A stretch of DNA of 64,000 nt from Paraburkholderia flava (GCF_004359985.1 NZ_SMRO01000002.1:879135-943134); one strand, 5' to 3'. Shown: positions 39,783 through 50,311, numbered from the stretch's first letter. Numbers and translations: made by a program. Notes: generated by a model not told the origin, from the sequence alone.

Positions 39783-39902
39783 CGTCTCGTAGTCAGGGCG
39801 CCTGGGCATACGCTGCAAGGCCCCCGCTAGCGATGCCGGCCGCCCCCTCGACGGGTGGGCTGGCATAATATCGCTTTCCCCGCTTTTCTTTGGACTCCCC
39901 TC

Positions 39903-41003
39903 ATGTCCGGCAATACTCTCGGCACGCTCTTCACCGTCACGAGTTTCGGCGAATCGCATGGGCCCGCGATCGGCTGCGTGATCGACGGCTGTCCGCCCGG
40001 CATGACGCTGTCCGAAGCCGACATCCAGCTCGAACTCGATCGCCGCAAGCCGGGCACGTCGCGCCACGTGACGCAACGCAAGGAAGAGGACAGGGTCGAG
40101 ATCCTGTCGGGCGTATTCGAAGGCCGCACCACCGGCGCACCGATCGCGCTGCTCATCCGCAACACCGACCAGCGCAGCAAGGACTACGGCAACATCGCCG
40201 ACACGTTCCGTCCCGGCCACGCCGACTACGCCTACTGGCAGAAATACGGCATCCGTGACTATCGCGGCGGTGGTCGTTCGTCCGCGCGTCTGACGGCGCC
40301 GACGGTGGCCGCAGGAGCGGTCGCGAAGAAGTGGCTGCGCGAACAGTTCGGCACCGAGATTCGCGCGTACATGGCGGCGCTCGGTGAGATCGACGTGCCG
40401 TTCGTCGACTGGTCGCATGTGAGCGAGAACCCGTTCTTCGCAGCGAACGCCGACCTCGTGCCGCAGCTCGAGGCGTACATGGACGCGCTGCGCAAGGACG
40501 GCGATTCGATCGGCGCGCGGATCAACGCGGTGGCATCGGGCGTGCCGGTCGGTCTTGGCGAGCCGCTGTTCGATCGTCTCGATGCCGACATCGCGCACGC
40601 GATGATGGGCATCAACGCAGTGAAGGGCGTCGAGATCGGCGCGGGCTTCGCGAGCATTGCGCAGCGCGGCTCCGTGCACGGCGACGAACTGACGCCCGAC
40701 GGCTTCGTCGGCAATCACGCAGGCGGTGTGCTCGGCGGGATTTCGACGGGGCAGGACATCACGGTATCGATCGCGATCAAGCCGACGTCGAGCATTCGCA
40801 CGCCGCGTCGCTCGATCGATCGGAACGGTCAGCCGGTCGTCGTCGAGACGTTCGGGCGGCATGACCCGTGCGTCGGCATCCGCGCGACGCCGATCGCCGA
40901 AGCAATGCTCGCGCTGGTGCTGATCGATCACGCGCTGCGGCATCGCGCGCAATGCGGCGACGTGACGACTGCAACGCCGAAGATTGCGGCGAGCGCGCCT
41001 TGA
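39903..41003 (+). CDS. aroC: Chorismate synthase
   Basis: A 366-residue enzyme that converts 5-enolpyruvylshikimate-3-phosphate to chorismate with reduced FMN. The three family signatures are [18 protein letters not shown], the [17 protein letters not shown] segment ([20 protein letters not shown]), and [12 protein letters not shown]. The start at 39903 ([10 protein letters not shown]) matches the usual N-terminus; the upstream extension was rejected. Ends before a strong bidirectional terminator. Confidence 0.97.
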   Translation: MSGNTLGTLFTVTSFGESHGPAIGCVIDGCPPGMTLSEADIQLELDRRKPGTSRHVTQRKEEDRVEILSGVFEGRTTGAPIALLIRNTDQRSKDYGNIADTFRPGHADYAYWQKYGIRDYRGGGRSSARLTAPTVAAGAVAKKWLREQFGTEIRAYMAALGEIDVPFVDWSHVSENPFFAANADLVPQLEAYMDALRKDGDSIGARINAVASGVPVGLGEPLFDRLDADIAHAMMGINAVKGVEIGAGFASIAQRGSVHGDELTPDGFVGNHAGGVLGGISTGQDITVSIAIKPTSSIRTPRRSIDRNGQPVVVETFGRHDPCVGIRATPIAEAMLALVLIDHALRHRAQCGDVTTATPKIAASAP

Positions 41004-41026
41004 GTCTGGGTGTGCGATAAGAGCAC

Positions 41027-41063
41027 CAATAAAAAACGCCGCTAGACGCGGCGTTTTTTATTG
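41027..41063. terminator. Bidirectional intrinsic terminator aroC / ETF-QO
   Basis: A perfect 12-bp stem, AAAAAACGCCGC (41031-41042) with GCGGCGTTTTTT (41048-41059), loop TAGAC. A run of T on both strands makes it work for both convergent genes. Confidence 0.92.
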
Positions 41064-41078
41064 TGAACGGAAGCACCG

Positions 41079-42752
41079 TCACATATTCGGATAGTTCGGA
41101 CCGCCACCACCTTCCGGCGTGACCCACACGATATTCTGCGTCGGATCCTTGATGTCGCAGGTCTTGCAGTGCACGCAGTTCTGCGCATTGATCACCAGAC
41201 GTTCGCCGCCGTCGTCGTTCTTCACGAACTCGTACACCGCAGCAGGGCAGTAGCGGCTTTCCGGGCCCGCGTAGGTGCGCAGGTTGACGTCCACCGGCAC
41301 GCTCGGATCCTTCAGCGTCAAGTGAGCCGGCTGGTTCTCCTCGTGATTCGTGTTCGAGATGAACACCGACGACAGTCGATCAAACGTCAGCTTGCCGTCC
41401 GGCTTCGGATACTCGATCTGCTTGCACTGCGACGCCGGCTTCAGCATCTCGTGATCCCAGTGCTGATGATGCAGCGTCCACGGCACGTTGCCGCCGAGCA
41501 CCTTCTGCTCGATGCCGACCATCAGCGTGCCGAGGTACAGACCCTTGCTCATCCACTGCTTGAAATTGCGCGCGCGATGCAGCTCGGTGTACAGCCACGA
41601 CGTCTTGAACGTTTCGGGGAACGCGGCGAGTTCGTCGGACTGGCGGCCGGCCTGCACCGCGTCGAACGCGGCGTCGGCGGCGAGCATGCCGGTCTTGATC
41701 GCCGCGTGGCTGCCCTTGATCCGCGCGGCGTTCAGGAAGCCCGCGTCGTCGCCGACCAGCGCGCCGCCCGGGAACACCAGCTTCGGCAGCGACAGCAGAC
41801 CACCGGCGGTGATTGCGCGCGCGCCGTACGACACGCGCTTGCCGCCTTCGAGAAACGCGCGGATCGCCGGATGCGTCTTGTAGCGCTGGAATTCCTCGAA
41901 CGGCGACAGATACGGATTCGTATAGCCGAGCCCGACGATGAAGCCGACCATCACCTGGTTGTTGTCGATGTGATAGAGGAACGAGCCGCCGTACGTATCG
42001 TTCTCGAGCGGCCAGCCGGCCGAGTGGATCACGAGGCCGGGCTTGTGCTTCGCCGGATCGATTTCCCACAGTTCCTTGATGCCGATACCGTAGGCCTGCG
42101 GATCGACGCCGTCGCGCAGCTTGAAGCGCTCCGACAGCTGGCGACCGAGGTGTCCGCGTGCGCCTTCGCAGAACAGCGTGTATTTCGCGTGCAGCTCCAT
42201 GCCGAGCTGGAAGTTTTCGGTCGGCTCGCCGTTCTTGCCGATGCCCATGTTGCCGGTCGCGACGCCCTTGACCGAGCCGTCGTCGTTGTACAGTACCTCG
42301 GCAGCCGGGAAACCCGGGAAGATTTCGACGCCGAGCGCTTCGGCCTGCTGACCCAGCCAGCGCGTCACGTTCGCGAGGCTGATCACGTAGTTGCCGTGGT
42401 TCTTGAAGTTGTCTGGCAGCGCCCAGCCCGGCACGGTCTTCGCGCCGGTTTCGGACAGGAACAGGAAACGGTCTTCGGTGACCTCGACGTTCAGCGGCGC
42501 GCCTTTTTCCTTCCAGTCCGGAATCAGTTCGGTGATCGCGCGTGGGTCCATCACCGCGCCCGACAGGATGTGCGCGCCGATTTCCGAGCCCTTCTCGAGC
42601 ACGCAGACCCCGATCTCGACGCCTTTCTCCTGCGCCCGCTGCTTCAGCCGGATCGCCGCAGACAGACCAGCCGGGCCGCCGCCGACGATCACGACGTCGT
42701 ATTCCATCGACTCGCGCGGGCCGTACTGCTCAATGAGACTGGTGGGGGTCAT
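41079..42752 (-). CDS. Electron transfer flavoprotein-ubiquinone oxidoreductase
   Basis: A 557-residue FAD/[4Fe-4S] membrane-associated enzyme that moves electrons from ETF to ubiquinone, linking acyl-CoA dehydrogenases to respiration. The dinucleotide motif [13 protein letters not shown] is at residues 21-33. Family segments LGRQLSERF and GDDAGFLNAARIKG follow. The cluster is formed by C502 (YCPAAVYEF), C526, C529 and C532 (CVHCKTC). The start at 42752 has AGAGGAG upstream; the frame is open to 42836. No ETF alpha/beta genes are adjacent. The promoter region contains a near-perfect inverted repeat (42841-42856). Confidence 0.96.
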   Translation of the reverse strand: MTPTSLIEQYGPRESMEYDVVIVGGGPAGLSAAIRLKQRAQEKGVEIGVCVLEKGSEIGAHILSGAVMDPRAITELIPDWKEKGAPLNVEVTEDRFLFLSETGAKTVPGWALPDNFKNHGNYVISLANVTRWLGQQAEALGVEIFPGFPAAEVLYNDDGSVKGVATGNMGIGKNGEPTENFQLGMELHAKYTLFCEGARGHLGRQLSERFKLRDGVDPQAYGIGIKELWEIDPAKHKPGLVIHSAGWPLENDTYGGSFLYHIDNNQVMVGFIVGLGYTNPYLSPFEEFQRYKTHPAIRAFLEGGKRVSYGARAITAGGLLSLPKLVFPGGALVGDDAGFLNAARIKGSHAAIKTGMLAADAAFDAVQAGRQSDELAAFPETFKTSWLYTELHRARNFKQWMSKGLYLGTLMVGIEQKVLGGNVPWTLHHQHWDHEMLKPASQCKQIEYPKPDGKLTFDRLSSVFISNTNHEENQPAHLTLKDPSVPVDVNLRTYAGPESRYCPAAVYEFVKNDDGGERLVINAQNCVHCKTCDIKDPTQNIVWVTPEGGGGPNYPNM

Positions 42753-42840
42753 CGATGCTCCTCTTACCGTTAGAATGCTTTTTTCTCGGGTTCGTATTGT
42801 CAGCGAACGATACTTGAGCCGCAACCCGATGAGCAAACAT

Positions 42841-42856
42841 TAGCACGATCGTTCTA
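42841..42856. promoter_or_regulatory. Near-perfect palindrome between ETF-QO and the SDR gene
   Basis: TAGCACGATCGTTCTA pairs with its reverse complement at 14 of 16 positions, around a perfect ACGATCGT core. It lies in the divergent gap between ETF-QO (start 42752) and the SDR gene (start 42965). This is a shape typical for TetR-family operators controlling fatty-acid catabolic genes. The regulator is not in the window. Confidence 0.5.
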
Positions 42857-42964
42857 TTTATGTGGTACGGTGTTGCCGCACGAAGTCGAAGCGCCTTGTG
42901 ATGGCTTTGTAGTGGCTTCGTGGCGGCTCCGTACCCGCCACCATCAACGAGAAAGGGAACGACA

Positions 42965-43744
42965 ATGGGCCGTTCGATCAATCTGGAAGGCAAGGTCGCG
43001 CTGATTACCGGCGCGTCGAGCGGACTCGGCAAGCGCTTTGCGCAGGTGCTGTCGCAGGCGGGCGCGAAGGTCGTGCTGGCCAGCCGCCGCACCGAGCGCC
43101 TGAAGGAACTGCGCGCCGAGATCGAGGCGTCCGGCGGCGCGGCGCACGTCGTGTCGCTCGACGTGACGGATTACCAGAGCATCAAGTCGGCGGTCGCGCA
43201 TGCCGAAACGGAAGCGGGCACGATCGATATCCTCGTGAACAATTCCGGCGTGTCGACCACGCAGAAGCTGTCCGACGTGACGCCCGCCGATTTCGAATAC
43301 GTGTTCGACACGAACACGCGCGGCGCTTTCTTCGTCGCGCAGGAAGTCGCGAAGCGGATGATCATGCGCAGCAACAACGGCGGCCAGAAACCGGCGTACC
43401 GGATCATCAACATCGCGTCGATGGCCGGGCTGCGCGTGCTGCCGCAGATCGGGCTGTATTCGATGAGCAAGGCGGCCGTCGTCCACATGACGAAGGCGAT
43501 GGCGCAGGAATGGGGCCGCCACGGCATCAACGTGAACGCGATCTGCCCCGGCTATATCGATACCGAGATCAATCACCATCACTGGTCGACCGAGCAGGGG
43601 CAGAAGCTGGTGTCGATGCTGCCGCGTCATCGAGTGGGCAAGCCGGAAGATCTCGATGGTCTGCTGCTGTTGCTCGCCGCCGACGAATCGCAGTTCATCA
43701 ACGGCTCGATCATCGCCGCCGACGACGGTTTCGGTTTGGCCTGA
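42965..43744 (+). CDS. Short-chain dehydrogenase/reductase
   Basis: A 259-residue classical SDR. The cofactor motif TGASSGLG is at residues 15-22; the NNSG region follows; the catalytic triad is S152 (ASMAGLR), Y165 and K169 (YSMSK). After the NAD-binding half, the Arg pair (SRRTER) suggests NADP preference, but this is tentative. The start has GAGAAAGGG. The neighbour ETF-QO, the following thioesterase and ScoAB suggest acyl- or hydroxyacyl-CoA metabolism. The substrate is unknown. Confidence 0.9.
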   Translation: MGRSINLEGKVALITGASSGLGKRFAQVLSQAGAKVVLASRRTERLKELRAEIEASGGAAHVVSLDVTDYQSIKSAVAHAETEAGTIDILVNNSGVSTTQKLSDVTPADFEYVFDTNTRGAFFVAQEVAKRMIMRSNNGGQKPAYRIINIASMAGLRVLPQIGLYSMSKAAVVHMTKAMAQEWGRHGINVNAICPGYIDTEINHHHWSTEQGQKLVSMLPRHRVGKPEDLDGLLLLLAADESQFINGSIIAADDGFGLA

Positions 43745-43799
43745 GGTTTCCACAACAGTTTTTGCGGCACCGCTGTTTTAACAAAGTAGAAGAAGCAAG

Positions 43800-44240
43800 A
43801 TGAGTACGATGAACGAGTATCACGCAGTCTTCGAGATGTCGATGCCGATCCGCTGGGGCGACATGGACGCATTCGGCCATGTGAACAACACGGTCTACTT
43901 TCGCTATATGGAGCAGGTGCGGATTTCCTGGTTCGAGCGTCTCGGCATCGCCGGCGGTAACGGCGAGGGGCAGGGGCCGGTGATCGTCAATGCGTCGATG
44001 GAGTTCTTGAAGCAGCTGCACTATCCCGGCGACGTGATCGGCCGGATGACGGTCGGCAAGCCGGGGCGTAGCAGTTTCGACACTGGCTTCGAGTTGACCC
44101 GTGCCGACGATCCGGCCACCGTCTACGCGCGCGGCGCCGCGCGCTGCGTGTGGATCGACTATGCGGCCGGCAAGTCGGCACCGATTCCTGATCTGCTGCG
44201 CGCGACAATCGAAGGCGCTACGCTGGTCAAGACCGCCTGA
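43800..44240 (+). CDS. Hotdog-fold acyl-CoA thioesterase
   Basis: A 146-residue 4HBT-type thioesterase. The signature WGDMDAFGHVNNTVYFRYMEQVR at about residues 19-41 carries the catalytic Asp. This form hydrolyses short- to medium-chain or aromatic acyl-CoA. It is 55 bases downstream of the SDR gene on the same strand, so an operon is likely. The convergent PAS-LuxR gene ends 16 bases beyond its stop. Confidence 0.9.
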   Translation: MSTMNEYHAVFEMSMPIRWGDMDAFGHVNNTVYFRYMEQVRISWFERLGIAGGNGEGQGPVIVNASMEFLKQLHYPGDVIGRMTVGKPGRSSFDTGFELTRADDPATVYARGAARCVWIDYAAGKSAPIPDLLRATIEGATLVKTA

Positions 44241-44255
44241 ACGGTAGCGATCGAA

Positions 44256-44798
44256 TCAACCAAGCAGCCGCTGCAGCAGTTCGGTCGCATTCCCCGTATC
44301 GTATTTGCGCATCAGCCGCGCGCGGTAGATGTCGACCGTGCGCGAACTGATGTCGAGCGCGCGGCCGATCTGCTTGCTTGTTTTTCCCGTCACCAGCTGC
44401 GCGGCGATCTCACGTTCGCGCGGCGTCAACTCCACCGCGACGCGTCGTGTCGCGCTCAGATCCTCGAATGTCCAGACGCCGGCCGCATGCGGATCGCGGC
44501 GGTTCAGCGAGCGTCCCGTCACGTGACACCAGAACAGTTCGCCGTTTGCGCGCTTCATGATGCGGTCGTCCGCGTAGCTGCCCTGCGCGGTCATGATCGG
44601 CGTGATGCGCGCGCCGGCCCGGTCGAATTCGTCGGATGACGGGTACAGCACCTCGAACGACTGACCCAGCAGCGACTCGCGCGTGCGGCCGAAGATCGCA
44701 GCAAGCTGATCGTTGCAGTCCTCGATGATCCGTTCGCGCGACAGCACGAGCCCGATCGGCGCGAGGTGGAAGGCAGTCTGGTAGTCGAGGGCGGGCAT
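44256..44798 (-). CDS. PAS-domain LuxR-type transcriptional regulator
   Basis: A 180-residue regulator. An N-terminal PAS domain (about residues 1-110, starting LDYQTAFHLAPIGLVLSRERIIEDCN) is joined to a C-terminal LuxR helix-turn-helix (LTPREREIAAQLVTGKTSKQIG, then ISSRTVDIYRARLMRK). It has no receiver domain. It is divergent from scoAB, with a 254-base gap, so control of ketone/acyl-CoA metabolism is plausible. The signal sensed by PAS is unknown. Confidence 0.88.
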   Translation of the reverse strand: MPALDYQTAFHLAPIGLVLSRERIIEDCNDQLAAIFGRTRESLLGQSFEVLYPSSDEFDRAGARITPIMTAQGSYADDRIMKRANGELFWCHVTGRSLNRRDPHAAGVWTFEDLSATRRVAVELTPREREIAAQLVTGKTSKQIGRALDISSRTVDIYRARLMRKYDTGNATELLQRLLG

Positions 44799-45052
44799 GG
44801 TGCGACGGGCTGTGGCCGGGGTTGTGGTGATTGCTTATGTACTTTTGCGTATTGTGCCGCAGCGCCGCCACATCGTACCCTTTCAGACAAATCACAAGCA
44901 GCGGAGCAGGCCGTCGACGCGTTGCGCAATCCAGCGACGACGTCCGCTTCGCACGACTAGAATGGGATGTCGGGCCGGGTTTCTGTCGCGGCCTTCGCGC
45001 ACCATCGCACCGATCCGTTTTCGGGTTTCCATATCAAGGAAGGGACATATTG
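44799..45052. promoter_or_regulatory. Divergent region PAS-LuxR / scoA
   Basis: A 254-base gap between the regulator and scoA. An open frame crosses it but is a 5' extension of scoA without its own ribosome binding site. The ribosome binding site AAGGAAGGGA is at about 45037-45046. No confident operator was found. Confidence 0.4.
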
Positions 45053-45757
45053 ATGAACAAGGTCTATCCAGGCGCGGCTGCCGCGCTCGAAGGCATCGTC
45101 AAGGACGGGCAGACATTTGCCGTCGGCGGCTTTGGTCTGTGCGGCATCCCGGAGGCGCTGATCGCGGCGTTGCGCGATTCCGCCGTGAAGGGCATCACCT
45201 GCATCAGCAACAACGCGGGTGTCGATGGCTTCGGTCTCGGCCAGTTGCTCGAAACGCGGCAGGTGAAAAAGATGATCTCGTCGTACGTCGGCGAGAACAA
45301 GGAGTTCGAGCGTCAGTTTCTGGCCGGCGAACTCGAACTCGAATTCACGCCGCAGGGCACGCTTGCCGAGAAGCTGCGCGCCGGTGGCTCGGGCATTCCG
45401 GCGTTCTTCACGAACACTGGCTACGGCACGCTGATCGCCGAAGGCAAGGAAACGCGCCAGTTCGGCGAGAACCACTACGTGCTCGAACATTCGCTGACCG
45501 CGGACGTCGCGCTCGTCAAGGCATGGAAGGCCGACAAGTCGGGCAATCTCATCTATCGCCGCACCGCGCGCAACTTCAACCCGATGTGCGCGATGGCCGG
45601 CAAGATCACGGTCGTCGAGGTCGAGGAGATCGTCGAGGTCGGTGAGCTGGATCCGGACGCGATCCACACGCCGGGCATCTTCGTGCAGCGCATCGTGCTC
45701 AATGCGCATCCGGAAAAACGCATCGAACAACGTGTCGTCCGCGCGAAAGGAGACTGA
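45053..45757 (+). CDS. scoA: 3-oxoacid CoA-transferase subunit A
   Basis: A 234-residue alpha subunit of a succinyl-CoA:3-ketoacid CoA-transferase, which activates acetoacetate with succinyl-CoA. Family markers are [16 protein letters not shown] at the N-terminus and [22 protein letters not shown]. The start at 45053 ([12 protein letters not shown]) is supported by the AAGGAAGGGA site; the frame open further upstream was rejected. The B subunit follows 2 bases after its stop. Confidence 0.92.
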   Translation: MNKVYPGAAAALEGIVKDGQTFAVGGFGLCGIPEALIAALRDSAVKGITCISNNAGVDGFGLGQLLETRQVKKMISSYVGENKEFERQFLAGELELEFTPQGTLAEKLRAGGSGIPAFFTNTGYGTLIAEGKETRQFGENHYVLEHSLTADVALVKAWKADKSGNLIYRRTARNFNPMCAMAGKITVVEVEEIVEVGELDPDAIHTPGIFVQRIVLNAHPEKRIEQRVVRAKGD

Positions 45758-45759
45758 TC

Positions 45760-46401
<642 letters not shown>

Positions 46402-46426
46402 AGCGGTTCGAAGGGGTCGTACGAGG

Positions 46427-46455
46427 CGGGCGAAGCGTGAGCTTCGCCCGTTTTG
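46427..46455 (+). terminator. Intrinsic terminator after scoB
   Basis: CGGGCGAAGC (46427-46436) pairs with GCTTCGCCCG (46441-46450), GTGA loop, followed by TTTTGTTTT. Confidence 0.85.
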
Positions 46456-46593
46456 TTTTATGTGCGTGGACTTCTGAGGCCGTCCGCCCTTGCCGGGGGG
46501 CACGCAGCAAAGCGGTTTACAATCGACCACACAGATTGCGTACTGCACCGCGTCTTTCTCCGCACGTTTCTCTGTTCTCGCAAGGAATCCCCG

Positions 46594-47514
46594 ATGACCG
46601 CCACGTCCCTCGCTGCCCGCCCATCTGCCGATCCCGCCGTGCCCCGCCAGCGTTTCGTCCAGTGCGCGAGCGCGAGCGGACTGCATCGCGTCGCGTACAC
46701 GGAGTGGGGCGATCCGGCGAATCCGCGGGTGCTCGTCTGCGTGCATGGACTCACGCGCTCGGGGCGCGATTTCGATCGCGTCGCGCGTGCGCTCGCGGGT
46801 GTTTATCGCGTCGTGTGTCCGGACATCGTGGGGCGCGGCCTGTCGTCGTGGCTCGTCAATCCGGCCGGCTACAGCGTGCCGCAATACGTGGCCGACATGG
46901 TTACGCTGATCGCCCGGCTCGACGTCGAAACGGTCGACTGGTTCGGCACGTCGATGGGCGGGCTGATCGGCATGGCGCTCGCCGGGTTGCCCGACACGCC
47001 GATCCGCAAGCTGCTGCTCAACGACGTCGGTCCGCATCTGGAACCGGTGGCTGTCGCGCGCATCGGCGATTACCTCGGCAAGCCCGCGCGTTTCGACACG
47101 CTGCAGGCGGGCATCGATCACGCGGCGCTGCTCGCGCAGTCGTTCGGTCCGCTGACTTCCGACGAGTGGCGTGAGATCAACACGCCGCTGCTGCACGAGC
47201 GCGATGGCGCATGGCAGTTCCGCTACGATCCGCGCATCGCGGAACCGTTCGCGGCGACGACGCAGGAGCTGGTGGCGCTCGGCGAAGCGGCGTTGTGGCG
47301 CGCGCTCGAAGCAGCGCCCGGTCCTGTGCTCGCGGTGCGCGGCGCGCAGTCCGATCTGCTGTCGCGCGACACGCTCGAGGCAATGGTCAAGCGTGGACGT
47401 GCGGTGTCGAGCGTGGAGATCGACGGCGTCGGACATGCGCCGGCATTTCTGTCTCCGGACCAGATCGGCATCGCGACGCGCTTCTTCATCGGCGAGTCTG
47501 CCGACGCGTCATAA
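46594..47514 (+). CDS. Alpha/beta hydrolase
   Basis: A 306-residue alpha/beta-hydrolase. The oxyanion segment is VCVHGLTRSGRDF; the nucleophile Ser is in GTSMGGLIGMAL; a late acid and base lie near GAQSDLLSR and GHAPAFLS. An Ala/Pro-rich leader precedes the fold. It shares no obvious operon with its neighbours. The substrate is unknown; a lactonase or esterase is possible. Confidence 0.85.
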   Translation: MTATSLAARPSADPAVPRQRFVQCASASGLHRVAYTEWGDPANPRVLVCVHGLTRSGRDFDRVARALAGVYRVVCPDIVGRGLSSWLVNPAGYSVPQYVADMVTLIARLDVETVDWFGTSMGGLIGMALAGLPDTPIRKLLLNDVGPHLEPVAVARIGDYLGKPARFDTLQAGIDHAALLAQSFGPLTSDEWREINTPLLHERDGAWQFRYDPRIAEPFAATTQELVALGEAALWRALEAAPGPVLAVRGAQSDLLSRDTLEAMVKRGRAVSSVEIDGVGHAPAFLSPDQIGIATRFFIGESADAS

Positions 47515-47586
47515 TATGGGGCTCGCGCGGTGCAGTTTGTGATTCGCGCGAACCATCCGATTCCTCTTCAACCGTCAGGACATTTC

Positions 47587-47940
47587 ATGGCAGTCATTCG
47601 TCACCACGTCGGCAAGCGTCTTTCCGAAATCGCCGTGCATAACGGCACCGTGTATCTCGCCGGCCAGATCGCCGAAGACACGGATCAGGACATCGCCGGC
47701 CAGACGCGCGAAGTGCTCGGCCACATCGACCGTCTGCTCGCCGAAGTGAACAGCGACAAGTCGCATCTGCTGTCCGTGCAGATCTACATCTCGGACATGG
47801 CGCACTTCGCCGGCATGAACGCGGTGTGGGACGAGTGGGTCGCGCAAGGTGCGACGCCGCCGCGCGCCACCGTCGAAGCAAGCCTCGCGAATCCGAAGTG
47901 CCTCGTCGAAGTCGTCGTGGTGGCGGCGCAGCGTAGCTAG
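47587..47940 (+). CDS. RidA-family protein (YjgF-like)
   Basis: A 117-residue member of the RidA/YjgF family, which deaminates reactive enamine or imine intermediates or related compounds. The C-terminal signature PPRATVEASLANPKCLVEVVVVA contains the conserved Arg and Glu in the subunit-interface active site. The start at 47587 (MAVIRHHVG) is used. The next gene is relA, 63 bases downstream. Confidence 0.88.
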   Translation: MAVIRHHVGKRLSEIAVHNGTVYLAGQIAEDTDQDIAGQTREVLGHIDRLLAEVNSDKSHLLSVQIYISDMAHFAGMNAVWDEWVAQGATPPRATVEASLANPKCLVEVVVVAAQRS

Positions 47941-48003
47941 GACCACCGTCGAATCTCCGCCGGCCTGCAGCATGAACATGGCCCGGCGGATTGCAGCAGC
48001 ACC

Positions 48004-50253
48004 ATGAATACCGATACCGTTACGACCGTTTCCCCGCCGACCCCGTCCTTCGACGACGCGCTGGCCTTCGTGCGTCTGCATGCGGGCGACGTGCGGCTGT
48101 CGTCCGGCGAGCTGCTCGCCGAGCACGCGGCCGGCACTGCGTCGATCATGCGCACGCTCAACGTCGATCCGCCTGCTGTGCTGGCGGCGGCGCTGTTCGG
48201 ATTGACGCCGCATCTGCAGGATCCGGAGCAGGTGATCGCGGAGAACTTCGGCGAGGAAGTCGGCCAACTGGTCGGCGACGTGCGCAAGCTGTTGCGTCTC
48301 GGCACGGTCAGTCTGCGTGCCGCGCAGAACGCGTTCCCCGAAGCAGGTCGCGACGCCGAGGCGGCGCGTCGCGCGCAGATCGAAGCGCTGCGCAAGATGC
48401 TGCTCGCGTTCGCGCAGGACATTCGCGTCGTGCTGATTCGCCTCGCGTCGCGGCTGCAGTCGATGCGCTATTACGCGGCCGCGAAGATCACACCGACGCC
48501 CGACGTCGCGCGCGAAACACTCGACATCTACGCGCCGCTCGCGAACCGGCTCGGCATCTGGCAACTGAAGTGGGAGCTCGAGGATCTCGCGTTCCGCTTC
48601 GAGGAACCCGACACATACAAGCGGATCGCGAAGCTGCTCGACGAGAAGCGCGTCGAGCGCGAGTCGTATGTGGCCGAGGCGATCGAACGGCTGCAGCAGG
48701 AACTGGCTGCGGCGCAGATCAAGGCCGAAGTCAGCGGGCGACCGAAACACATCTACAGCATCTGGCGCAAGATGCGCGGCAAGGCGCTGGACTTCGCCGA
48801 GCTTTATGACGTGCGCGCGTTTCGCGTGATCGTGCCGGACATCAAGGACTGCTACACCGTGCTCGGGATCGTGCACAACCTGTGGCAGCCGGTGCCGAGA
48901 GAGTTCGACGACTACATCTCCCGGCCGAAGCCGAATGGCTATCGGTCGCTGCACACGGTCGTGATCGGCGACGACGGGCGTGCGTTCGAAGTGCAGATCC
49001 GCACGCAGGAGATGCATCGCTTCGCGGAGTACGGCGTCGCTGCGCACTGGCGCTACAAGGAAGCCGGCACGCGTGGCTACGGCGGTCAGTTCAGCGCGAA
49101 CGACAAGTACGACGAGAAGATTGCATGGTTGCGTCAACTGCTCGCGTGGAAGGACGATGTGTCCGACGGCGAAGCGGAAGACGGCAAGGAGCAGGCGAGC
49201 CAGCCGTGGGAGCAACTGCGCCAGGCCACACTCGACGACGACCACATCTACGTGATGACACCGCAGGCGCGCGTGATTTCGCTGCCGCAAGGTTCGACGC
49301 CGGTCGATTTCGCGTATCACCTGCATAGCGAACTGGGTCATCGTTGCCGTGGTGCACGCGTCGATGGCGCGATGGTGCCGCTCAATACGTCGCTGCAGAA
49401 CGGGCAAACCGTCGAGATCGTTTCGGTGAAAGAAGGTGGGCCGTCACGCGACTGGCTCAATCCGCAGCTCGGCTATATGCATAGTCCGCGCGCGCGCCAG
49501 AAGGTGCGTGCGTGGTTCAACGCGGTCGATGCGCAGGAAAACATCGCGAACGGTCGCGCGATGGTCGAAAAGACCCTGCAACGCGAAGGCAAGACGTCGG
49601 TCAATCTCGACCAGCTGGCGGCGAAGCTCGGCTTCGAAGAAACCAACGAATTGTTCTCGGCGGTCGGCAAGGAAGAGTTCAGTTTGCGTCTCGTCGAGCA
49701 GGCGTTGCACGACGCACCGCCTGCGGAACCCGAGATCGAGGTGCCCGAGCAGTTCGAGAAGCGCAGCAGCGGCGCGAGTGTCGCGCACGGCGCATCGACG
49801 GGCGTGCTGGTGGTCGGCGTCGACGCGTTGCTCACGCAGCTCGCGCGCTGCTGTCGTCCCGCGCCGCCGGACGAGATCAGCGGATTCGTGACGCGCGGCA
49901 AAGGGATGTCGGTGCATCGGCGTGACTGTCCGACGTTCCTGCGGATGGCCGATCGCGCACCCGAGCGCGTGCTGCAAACCACCTGGTCCGCCGACGTGAT
50001 GAGCGGGCGCGGGCAGTCCGTCTATCCGGTCGATCTGGCGATCGAAGCGAGCGACCGGCAAGGACTGCTGCGCGACATCTCCGAAGTGTTCGCGCGCGAG
50101 AAGATGAACGTGATCGGCGTGAAGACGCAGAGCCGTCGCAACGCGGCGTACATGCAGTTCACTGTCGAGGTGTCGAGCGCGGCGCAGATTCAGCGCGCGT
50201 GTACGTTGCTCGGCGAAGTGGTCGGGGTCGTTCGTGCGTCGCGCAAGGCGTGA
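48004..50253 (+). CDS. relA: GTP pyrophosphokinase, RelA type
   Basis: A 749-residue long RSH protein that makes (p)ppGpp during amino-acid starvation on the ribosome. The domains in order are an HD-like pseudo-hydrolase region (about 25-180), the synthetase domain (about 245-360, with YDVRAFRVIV and RPKPNGYRSLHTVV), TGS (about 413-475), the zinc/helical region with CCRP, and a C-terminal ACT (about 670-749). The HDxxED metal motif of the hydrolase is replaced by ALFGLTP, so the enzyme is predicted to be synthetase-only, as E. coli RelA. A separate SpoT is expected elsewhere in the genome. The gene follows ridA. Confidence 0.92.
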   Translation: MNTDTVTTVSPPTPSFDDALAFVRLHAGDVRLSSGELLAEHAAGTASIMRTLNVDPPAVLAAALFGLTPHLQDPEQVIAENFGEEVGQLVGDVRKLLRLGTVSLRAAQNAFPEAGRDAEAARRAQIEALRKMLLAFAQDIRVVLIRLASRLQSMRYYAAAKITPTPDVARETLDIYAPLANRLGIWQLKWELEDLAFRFEEPDTYKRIAKLLDEKRVERESYVAEAIERLQQELAAAQIKAEVSGRPKHIYSIWRKMRGKALDFAELYDVRAFRVIVPDIKDCYTVLGIVHNLWQPVPREFDDYISRPKPNGYRSLHTVVIGDDGRAFEVQIRTQEMHRFAEYGVAAHWRYKEAGTRGYGGQFSANDKYDEKIAWLRQLLAWKDDVSDGEAEDGKEQASQPWEQLRQATLDDDHIYVMTPQARVISLPQGSTPVDFAYHLHSELGHRCRGARVDGAMVPLNTSLQNGQTVEIVSVKEGGPSRDWLNPQLGYMHSPRARQKVRAWFNAVDAQENIANGRAMVEKTLQREGKTSVNLDQLAAKLGFEETNELFSAVGKEEFSLRLVEQALHDAPPAEPEIEVPEQFEKRSSGASVAHGASTGVLVVGVDALLTQLARCCRPAPPDEISGFVTRGKGMSVHRRDCPTFLRMADRAPERVLQTTWSADVMSGRGQSVYPVDLAIEASDRQGLLRDISEVFAREKMNVIGVKTQSRRNAAYMQFTVEVSSAAQIQRACTLLGEVVGVVRASRKA

Positions 50254-50311
50254 CCTCTGACCTTGCTTCGCGGTGCCGTGCAGAATTTCTAAAGTCTCTG
50301 CATAAAAGGGC

